A stretch of DNA of 9,854 nucleotides, taken from PALSA-600 sp037142875. GTDB taxonomy: Bacteria > Actinomycetota > Thermoleophilia > Gaiellales > Gaiellaceae. The notes under the pieces were generated by a model. The model was not told the origin of the DNA and made no database searches. It saw only the letters and a program-made list of their open reading frames with translations. The position numbers and the translations under genes are program-made. Below, piece by piece: positions 5,505 through 9,854 of this stretch (position 1 is its first letter; each line of letters opens with the position of its first letter). The stretch spans positions 1 through 9,854 of the forward strand of contig JBAWZV010000021.1 in assembly GCA_037142875.1 (NCBI GenBank), given 5' to 3'.

Positions 5505-7867
5505 CGAACGGTGACGGTGCGGACGAGCTTCGTCGTATTCGGACGGATCCGTCCGACGTCCTCGGTGTTCTTCGCCTCCTGGTAGTCGGAGGCCGTGACC
5601 ACGATCCGGTGCGCCCCGGCTCTGGTAACAAGCGTCAGGCGGCCGTCGGTTAGATGCGCGTGGACGGCGCGACCGTCGACAGACGCCGAGATCGAGCGTG
5701 GGTCGACGCCGGAGAGCACATCGGCGACGGAGACGACGATCGTTCCCTGACGGGCCGAGACGACGCGCACGACCGGCGGCTTCGTGTCGTCGACCCAGTA
5801 GCGGAACTCGAACGCTCCGGCCTGCGCCGACGATCGGGTGTCGAAGACGACGTCGTATGTTCCGGCCAGGGGAAGAATCGCCCCGGCGATCGGGCGCGGC
5901 TCGCCGAAGCTCGAGAAGTACGGGTTGAGATACGTCGGCAGACCCGAGTAGCCCGTGAGGTGGTTCTCATCGCCCTCGTACACGACGTGTGGAACAGCCT
6001 GGCCGGAGACCACGGCGACACCGAAGTTGGCGACCGGACGCTTCAGCGTCACGCGGTACACCGACTCGGGGCCCGGATACGGGATGTCGCCGCCGCTCGG
6101 GTAGCGGTACGCGGAGACGAGCGAGTCTCCACCAACGGTCGTCCCGTAGTGCAGCCCGGGGACAGTCAGCGCCGTGGTCTGCTCGGTGAGGAGAGACGGG
6201 TGGTCAACCTGAACCCAGAAGGGGATGCGGCGGGTCTCGGAGGCGTGGCTTAGCACGACGAACCCGGTCACGTCGCCGGAGGCGACCTGGTCGCCGACGG
6301 TCGCAGCCAGGTCGAGCTCGCCTGGCACGGAGACCGTCGGGTCGGTCACGAAGGTGACTCCCTGCGTCTGGTTCTGAACCTGCACGGCGACCGACCAGGT
6401 GCCCGCTCCGCCGCCGGCGTCGGTCAGTGACACCGTCTCTGTCCCGCCGTTCGCGGCGAACGCGATCCCAGTCGGATTGGCGAACAGGAGCGGATCATCG
6501 GCCCGGGCGAGATCGACCAGCCCACCGCCCTCACGGAGAACCGAGACCTCACGCCCGTCCTCGCCGTGGACAGGCACGGCGGTCTGGACAAGGGCGGACT
6601 TGATCTGCGCGACCGACCAGGTGGGGTGCCGCTCGGCCAGGAGTGCAGCGCCGCCCGCGACGTGCGGGGAGGCCATGCTCGTACCGCCAAGCTCTCCGAA
6701 CGGCCCACCCTGGTCGAGCGGGAGGGATGAGGTGATGTCGACGCCGGGCGCGCTCACGTCCGGCTTCAGCTGCCGGGACAGTGGCGTCGGGCCGGCTGAC
6801 GAGAAGCTCGCGATCGTCCCTGACTCCGTCGTGGCCGCGACCGTGATCGCGTCTGCCGCGTTGGCGGGCGAGCTGATCGAGCCGTACCCGAACTGGGCGA
6901 AGTCGTTGCCCGCGGCGACGACCGGGACGACGCCGGCGTGCGCGGCGGCTTCGATCGCGGAGACGACGATGTCCCGTGACGGTTCGATCTCGGGCTCGCC
7001 GAGGGAGAGGTTGATCACGTCCATGCCGTCAGCGACCGCGGCCTCGATCGCCGCGGCGATCTCCGGGGAGTTCCCGTCGAGCCCGAAGTCCGGTGTCGGG
7101 ATCGTGAGCGCCTTGTAGTTGCCGATGTACGCCTCGGGTGCAACGCCCGAGAGCTTCTGGCGCCCGTCCCGGGTGCCGTGGTCGCCCGCCGCGATCCCGG
7201 CGACGTGCGTCGCGTGAAACGAGCCGTTGGGCGTCGAGGGGTCGAACGGCAGCGTCGCGTTTGCGTAAACAGGGAAAGCGGGCGCGAACGTGCGTTGCAC
7301 GATCACCTTCGTGGTTGCGACCTTCTTCTGTCCCTTCGGAAACCCGGACGGATACGTGAAACCGGTTGCCTTCAGATACGGGTGCGTCGCCTCGACGCCG
7401 TCGTCGATGATCCCGATCTTCATCCCGTTCCCGGCCGTTGCGAGCGTCGTTCCCCAGAGCTTGTCTGCCCCGATCGCCTGCGGCCCCTGCGTGAGATTCA
7501 GCCCGAGCGAGTGGTACCGGACAGTCGGCCACACCTCGGCGACGCCGCGGACGTGCGCCAGAGACGGGAGGGCGGACGTCGGCAACACCACGGCCAGGCC
7601 GTCGGCCACGAGACGGTAGCGCCAGCGGATCCGGGCCAACGGGATCGCGGCGACGATGTTGCGTTGCACCCGAGCCTGCGACGCGATCATCGCCTTCAGG
7701 TACGCCCTGTGCCCGACCGACGTGAGCGTGCGCCCGAAGGCCGTCATCGGCGGGGCTTTGAGCGTTACGACGACCTCGGTCAGCTGAACCGGCCTGGCCG
7801 CGAGTCCGTCGCCGGAGACGCAAACGGCGGCTAGCGCCGTCGCAGTGAGAAGGGCAATGCGTCTCAG
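5501..7867 (-). CDS. Secreted subtilisin-like serine protease (peptidase S8)
   Basis: Secreted endopeptidase, about 788 aa from a CTG at 7867 (alternatives: ATT 7870, ATT 7858, or GTG 7912 inside tRNA-Leu). No ATG, GTG or TTG lies between the tRNA and the signal peptide MRRIALLTATALAAVCVSG, read with CTG as Met. A propeptide-like region follows (LTEVVVTLKAPP to VRGVAEVWPTVRYHS). The S8 domain has catalytic Asp in IGIIDDGVEATHP (7403-7405), His in HATHVAGIAAG (7214-7216; Ala where Gly is usual), oxyanion Asn in PVVAAGND, and Ser in GTSMASPHVAGG (6677-6679). No PA-type insertion is seen between His and Ser. The C-terminal ~350 residues look like beta-rich modules, ending in an Ig-like unit (PPVVRVVSARQG, DVLSGVDPRSISASVDG). 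No sortase or membrane anchor is seen. It probably shares a transcript with tRNA-Leu. Family is very confident; start is not. Confidence 0.9.
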   Translation of the reverse strand: MRRIALLTATALAAVCVSGDGLAARPVQLTEVVVTLKAPPMTAFGRTLTSVGHRAYLKAMIASQARVQRNIVAAIPLARIRWRYRLVADGLAVVLPTSALPSLAHVRGVAEVWPTVRYHSLGLNLTQGPQAIGADKLWGTTLATAGNGMKIGIIDDGVEATHPYLKATGFTYPSGFPKGQKKVATTKVIVQRTFAPAFPVYANATLPFDPSTPNGSFHATHVAGIAAGDHGTRDGRQKLSGVAPEAYIGNYKALTIPTPDFGLDGNSPEIAAAIEAAVADGMDVINLSLGEPEIEPSRDIVVSAIEAAAHAGVVPVVAAGNDFAQFGYGSISSPANAADAITVAATTESGTIASFSSAGPTPLSRQLKPDVSAPGVDITSSLPLDQGGPFGELGGTSMASPHVAGGAALLAERHPTWSVAQIKSALVQTAVPVHGEDGREVSVLREGGGLVDLARADDPLLFANPTGIAFAANGGTETVSLTDAGGGAGTWSVAVQVQNQTQGVTFVTDPTVSVPGELDLAATVGDQVASGDVTGFVVLSHASETRRIPFWVQVDHPSLLTEQTTALTVPGLHYGTTVGGDSLVSAYRYPSGGDIPYPGPESVYRVTLKRPVANFGVAVVSGQAVPHVVYEGDENHLTGYSGLPTYLNPYFSSFGEPRPIAGAILPLAGTYDVVFDTRSSAQAGAFEFRYWVDDTKPPVVRVVSARQGTIVVSVADVLSGVDPRSISASVDGRAVHAHLTDGRLTLVTRAGAHRIVVTASDYQEAKNTEDVGRIRPNTTKLVRTVTVR

Positions 7868-7869
7868 AA

Positions 7870-7953
7870 TGCGGATGAGAGGACTTGAACCTCCACGCCC
7901 CGAAAGGCACACGGACCTGAACCGTGCGCGTCTACCAATTCCGCCACATCCGC
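7870..7953 (-). tRNA. tRNA-Leu (anticodon CAG)
   Basis: The minus strand gives an 84-nt class II tRNA. The acceptor GCGGATG pairs with CATCCGC, the discriminator is A, the anticodon stem is CACGG/CCGTG around TTCAGGT (CAG, reading CUG), the variable arm is long, and the T-arm is GGAGG-TTCAAGT-CCTCT. No CCA is encoded. Its last base directly abuts the reading frame of the protease on the same strand. Confidence 0.96.
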
Positions 7954-7962
7954 GTGCTCGTC

Positions 7963-7968
7963 AGTCTA
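7963..7968 (-). promoter_or_regulatory. Candidate -10 box for tRNA-Leu and protease
   Basis: On the minus strand TAGACT lies 9 nt before the mature tRNA 5' end. I see no convincing -35. As there is no room for a promoter between tRNA and protease, this box may drive both. It is back-to-back with the bolA box at 7992. Confidence 0.4.
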
Positions 7969-7991
7969 GCGCCGAGCGCGGGTTGGGCCGC

Positions 7992-7997
7992 TACGAT
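7992..7997 (+). promoter_or_regulatory. Candidate leaderless -10 box for bolA (TACGAT)
   Basis: TACGAT ends exactly 7 nt before GTG 8005, the spacing for a leaderless transcript. The alternative start ATG 7996 overlaps the box itself and has no Shine-Dalgarno, so GTG 8005 is preferred. Confidence 0.42.
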
Positions 7998-8004
7998 GCG
8001 TGTC

Positions 8005-8253
8005 GTGGCGAAGGAGCGGCTCCAGGCGATTCTCGAGAAGGCATTTCCGGATGCGCCGGAGGTCCTCGTCATCGACCGCGGTGGCGGCGATCACTTCGAG
8101 GCACGCGTCACCGACAGCTCGTTCAACGGTCTGTCGATGATCGATCAGCACAAGCTGATCTACAAGGCGCTCGCCGAGCCGTGGGCCGACGGGACCATCC
8201 ACGAACTTCGCATCAGGACAAAGGGCGTCACCGACACGGGAGGAGCATCGTGA
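8005..8253 (+). CDS. bolA: BolA-family protein
   Basis: Small cytoplasmic BolA-family protein, 82 aa from GTG 8005 (85 aa if ATG 7996). BolA-like proteins bind monothiol glutaredoxins and share a bridging [2Fe-2S] cluster, serving iron-sulfur delivery or iron sensing. The whole chain is one BolA domain: helix ERLQAILEKAFPDA, then GGGDHFEARVTDSSF, then the signature helix SMIDQHKLIYKAL with its invariant His, ending in HELRIRTKG. The next gene is a monothiol glutaredoxin whose GTG overlaps this stop in GTGA, so the two are co-transcribed and translationally coupled, which supports the Fe-S partner role. It may be leaderless, given TACGAT 7 nt upstream. Length is normal for the short BolA/YrbA type. 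Family certain; exact start moderate. Confidence 0.9.
   Translation: MAKERLQAILEKAFPDAPEVLVIDRGGGDHFEARVTDSSFNGLSMIDQHKLIYKALAEPWADGTIHELRIRTKGVTDTGGAS
8239..8245 (+). promoter_or_regulatory. Ribosome binding site of the glutaredoxin gene
   Basis: GGAGGAG lies 4 nt before GTG 8250, inside the end of bolA. It fixes the glutaredoxin start and excludes the much longer in-frame extension that would run through bolA and the tRNA. Confidence 0.7.
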
Positions 8254-8615
8254 GCTACAGCGAGAAGATCCAGGAAGTGATCGACTCGGCGCCGGTGGCG
8301 CTGTTCATGAAGGGAACTCCCGACGCGATCATGTGCGGCAACTCCGAGAGGGCGCTCGGCGCGCTGCGCCGTGCCGGAGCGTCGGTGACCGCGGTCGACG
8401 TGCTCACCGACATGCAGATCCGTGAGGACCTCTCGGCGATCTCCGGCTGGCCGACGATCCCGCAGGTGTTCGTCGGTGGCGAGCTCGTCGGCGGGGCAGA
8501 CATCGTCGAGGAGCTCGAGCGTTCCGGGGAGCTCGAGCGGACGCTCATCGAGAAGCTCGGCGAGAACTACTGGGAGAGCCGCGGCGAGCAGACCGCCGTT
8601 CTTACCGAAGCCTGA
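8250..8615 (+). CDS. grxD: Monothiol glutaredoxin, Grx4/GrxD type, with CGNS active site
   Basis: Cytoplasmic monothiol glutaredoxin of 121 aa that probably carries and transfers [2Fe-2S] clusters together with the BolA protein encoded just upstream. One thioredoxin-fold domain is seen: APVALFMKGTPDAIMCGNS with the single active-site Cys, then the WPTIPQVFVGGELVGGADI segment with the cis-Pro of TIPQ and the glutathione-binding GG turn, then a helical C-terminus (about residues 88-121) longer than I expect for the core domain. The family's usual CGFS is CGNS here, an aromatic-to-polar change next to the cluster site. The GGAGGAG site and GTGA overlap fix the start. Its stop lies only 7 nt from the convergent peroxiredoxin stop with no hairpin between. 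Family very confident; effect of CGNS unknown. Confidence 0.92.
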   Translation: MSYSEKIQEVIDSAPVALFMKGTPDAIMCGNSERALGALRRAGASVTAVDVLTDMQIREDLSAISGWPTIPQVFVGGELVGGADIVEELERSGELERTLIEKLGENYWESRGEQTAVLTEA

Positions 8616-8622
8616 CGCTCGC

Positions 8623-9081
8623 TTACGCTGCCAGGATCGCGAGGACGTCGTCGGCGTGCGTCTCGGGCTTCACCTTCCCGATCACCCGCTTGACAACACC
8701 GTCGGCGTCGATCACGAACGTCGCTCGGACGATGCCCATGTACGTTCGGCCGTAGCGGGACTTCTCGGCCCAGACCCCGTAGGCCTCCGCGACCGCATGG
8801 TCGGGATCGGCAAGCAGCGTGAAAGGCAGCTCGAAGTTGCGTTTGAAGCCTTCGTGGGAGGAGACGCTGTCGGGTGAGACCCCGAGCACGACGGCTCCGG
8901 CACGCTCAAACTCGGCCCACGCATCACGGATTCCGCACGCCTGCGTCGTGCAGCCTGACGTGTTGTCCTTGGGATAGAAGTAGAGAACGACGGGCTTACC
9001 GCGCAGATCCGAGAGCTTGACGGTGTCGCCTGTGTCGGTCTGGACTTCGAAATCCGGAGCTGGTTTGCCTTCTTCGACCAC
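8623..9081 (-). CDS. bcp: Peroxiredoxin, PrxQ/Bcp family
   Basis: Thiol peroxidase of 152 aa that reduces hydrogen peroxide and organic hydroperoxides, recycled by thioredoxin or a similar dithiol. GTG 9081 is preceded by GGGAGG with 7 nt spacing. Features in order: KPAPDFEV start, VVLYFYPKDNTSGCTTQAC with peroxidatic Cys44 and a second Cys49 five residues later (atypical 2-Cys, as in E. coli Bcp), VVLGVSPDS, the FTLLADPDHAVAEAYGVW segment, and TFVIDADGVVKRV. Length is typical (about 150 aa). No signal peptide, so cytoplasmic. It converges with the bolA-grxD pair and is divergent from two membrane proteins, making a redox-themed neighbourhood, though co-regulation is only inferred. Confidence 0.94.
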   Translation of the reverse strand: MVEEGKPAPDFEVQTDTGDTVKLSDLRGKPVVLYFYPKDNTSGCTTQACGIRDAWAEFERAGAVVLGVSPDSVSSHEGFKRNFELPFTLLADPDHAVAEAYGVWAEKSRYGRTYMGIVRATFVIDADGVVKRVIGKVKPETHADDVLAILAA

Positions 9082-9088
9082 GTTCGAT

Positions 9089-9094
9089 CCTCCC
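9089..9094 (-). promoter_or_regulatory. Ribosome binding site of the peroxiredoxin gene
   Basis: On the minus strand GGGAGG is followed by 7 nt and then GTG at 9081. It is the clearest Shine-Dalgarno in the window and confirms the GTG start. Confidence 0.75.
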
Positions 9095-9096
9095 GC

Positions 9097-9102
9097 TAGT
9101 GT
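9097..9102 (+). promoter_or_regulatory. Candidate -10 box (TAGTGT) for the membrane protein pair
   Basis: TAGTGT ends 9 nt before ATG 9112, which would give no leader or one of 1-3 nt. There is no Shine-Dalgarno before this ATG. The match is weak and based mostly on position. Confidence 0.28.
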
Positions 9103-9111
9103 GCGTGGCCG

Positions 9112-9459
9112 ATGCTAGCCGTCCATCACGCCAACGCCGCGCTCGTGATTGCCGCGTGCCTGGCCGCGAGCGTCTCCGCGTTCATCGCGCGGCGTCGAGG
9201 AGCTGGACGGTGGAGCGCTCACCTGATCGCACTCGCGCAGACGCTCGTCGTTGCGCAGGTCGGGATGGGGCTTCTGCTTCTCGCGTCACACCGGCACGCC
9301 GCCGACCGCCTGCACTACGCCTACGGGATATTCGCGCTCACGGCGCTGTTCGCCCCGTGGTTCTACGCGCCGAAGGAGCCGCGGGCGCGGCTCGCCTGGT
9401 TCGGTACCGCCGCGCTCGTCGCGGGCGCGCTCGGCGTCCGCGCGTACATGACGGCGTGA
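9112..9459 (+). CDS. Small polytopic membrane protein, unknown function
   Basis: A 115-aa integral membrane protein with about four membrane segments (residues near 9-26, 36-58, 68-86, 94-110). Histidines cluster at segment ends: H5 and H6, H37, H60 and H62, H68, with SHRHAADRLHYAYG between segments 2 and 3. This spacing recalls heme-binding four-helix membrane proteins (CtaA/Cox15 or cytochrome b561 style), but I cannot establish homology. The ATG at 9112 has no Shine-Dalgarno and sits close behind TAGTGT. Its stop overlaps the next gene's GTG as GTGA, so the two small membrane proteins are likely coupled and may form a complex. It is divergent from the PrxQ peroxiredoxin with 30 nt between starts. 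Gene confident; function not recognised. Confidence 0.75.
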   Translation: MLAVHHANAALVIAACLAASVSAFIARRRGAGRWSAHLIALAQTLVVAQVGMGLLLLASHRHAADRLHYAYGIFALTALFAPWFYAPKEPRARLAWFGTAALVAGALGVRAYMTA

Positions 9460-9821
9460 GGCCGCTCTCGCCCTTCGCCCGGAACCTGGCGATCCTTGCC
9501 GGCATAGCCCTGCTGATCGTCGTCCTCAACCTTGAGCGCTCGCTCACGACGGCATCGCTGCTCGTTCGTTTCGCCTTCTACCTGGCGATCGTCTTCGGGA
9601 TCTACCTGCTCTGGCGCGACTTCGGCCGTCGCGAGATCGAGTTCTGGCCGACGGAGCGCCAGCGCGTCTTCTACGCGGCCGCCGGACTGCTCGCCGTTGA
9701 TGCCGGCTGGTGGGTCACGACGTCGCTCGCAGGACGGGACGCGCTCGTAGCCATCCTCGCCGCGGCTGCGTGTGTCACGGTTGGTGTGCGCACCTGGCGC
9801 GGGCAGCACCGGTACGGCTGA
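9456..9821 (+). CDS. Second small polytopic membrane protein, unknown function
   Basis: A 121-aa membrane protein from GTG 9456, overlapping the preceding stop by 4 nt (GTGA). Four hydrophobic segments are seen at about residues 10-26, 33-53, 70-89 and 96-112. Between segments 2 and 3 is a charged loop, WRDFGRREIEFWPTERQR; the C-terminus is short and basic (RTWRGQHRYG). Arg-rich loops on one face suggest both termini are cytoplasmic. The reading frame extends upstream through the previous gene, but that extension is Arg-rich and is its out-of-frame shadow. Translational coupling to the first membrane protein suggests a shared role. A strong hairpin follows the stop, so the operon probably ends here. 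I do not recognise a family. Confidence 0.72.
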   Translation: MRPLSPFARNLAILAGIALLIVVLNLERSLTTASLLVRFAFYLAIVFGIYLLWRDFGRREIEFWPTERQRVFYAAAGLLAVDAGWWVTTSLAGRDALVAILAAAACVTVGVRTWRGQHRYG

Positions 9822-9823
9822 GA

Positions 9824-9847
9824 GCGCCGGAGCCTAGGCTTCGGCGC
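9824..9847 (+). terminator. Strong inverted repeat ending the membrane protein operon
   Basis: GCGCCGGAGCC (9824-9834) pairs with GGCTTCGGCGC (9837-9847) over 11 positions with one G-U, starting 3 nt after the stop. The innermost CCTAGG must open to form a loop. There is no T-tract before the window ends. The near-symmetry would also allow it to act on a convergent transcript. Confidence 0.6.
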
Positions 9848-9854
9848 CCGCGCC

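Noticed and set aside
5654..6253. 199-codon plus-strand frame opposite the protease C-terminal region
   Set aside because: It is antisense to a confident coding region, rich in Arg/Asp/Val as expected from complementing GC-rich codons, with no domain seen.
6399..7118. 239-codon plus-strand frame opposite the protease catalytic domain
   Set aside because: It is the complement of the catalytic Ser region; Ser/Ala/Pro-rich translation without motifs.
7178..7834. 218-codon plus-strand frame opposite the protease N-terminal half
   Set aside because: Highly charged Arg/Asp/Gly-rich shadow of the S8 His/Asp region.
7845..8249. In-frame extension of the glutaredoxin upstream through bolA and tRNA-Leu
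   Set aside because: It would translate a tRNA and bolA out of frame; GGAGGAG and GTG 8250 give the proper start.
9099..9455. In-frame extension of the second membrane protein
   Set aside because: It is an Arg-rich out-of-frame shadow of the first membrane protein; the GTGA overlap at 9456 marks the real start.

Overview
The window is GC-rich, densely packed bacterial DNA. I infer an actinomycetote, most likely Thermoleophilia (Gaiellales/Solirubrobacterales-like). The support is strong G/C at codon third positions, frequent GTG starts, GTGA stop/start overlaps, TANNNT boxes about 7 nt from start codons (leaderless style), tRNA genes without an encoded CCA, and a MoCo hydroxylase of the CYG type that I associate with that class. 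This placement rests on pattern recall, not on a search. There are no insertion sequences, phage genes, CRISPR arrays or non-coding gaps over 300 bases.

Region 1 (1-4350, plus strand). The 5' edge cuts a large exported molybdenum hydroxylase catalytic subunit (xanthine dehydrogenase family, isoquinoline/nicotinate dehydrogenase-like), which keeps most of its Tat-like signal and its catalytic Glu. A perfect 12-bp hairpin closes that unit. Two overlapping genes follow. They encode secreted paralogues, each with two copies of a plastocyanin/cupredoxin-like beta-sandwich joined by a Ser/Gly/Thr-rich linker. None of the four domains shows the copper ligands. They are the least explained genes here.

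Region 2 (4350-5504). On the minus strand lie tRNA-Asn(GUU) and, upstream of it, a GerMN-Gmad2 lipoprotein. The tRNA's likely -10 box sits 3' of the lipoprotein stop. A 73-aa single-pass membrane protein is divergent from the lipoprotein. Its stop codon shares a CTAG with the stop of the convergent protease gene.

Region 3 (5501-7953, minus strand). A secreted subtilisin-like serine protease (propeptide, S8 catalytic domain, C-terminal beta/Ig-like domains) begins directly at the 3' end of tRNA-Leu(CAG). No ATG, GTG or TTG lies between the tRNA and the signal peptide, so its start is unusual.

Region 4 (7954-9854). This is a redox and membrane cluster. A BolA-family protein and a monothiol glutaredoxin (CGNS instead of CGFS) are coupled by a GTGA overlap and probably form an Fe-S trafficking pair. 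A PrxQ/Bcp peroxiredoxin converges on them, and divergent from it are two translationally coupled small polytopic membrane proteins ending at a strong hairpin.

The points most worth follow-up are the tRNA-Leu/protease junction, the paired copper-less cupredoxin-like proteins, the recurrent leaderless-type promoters, and the CGNS active site.
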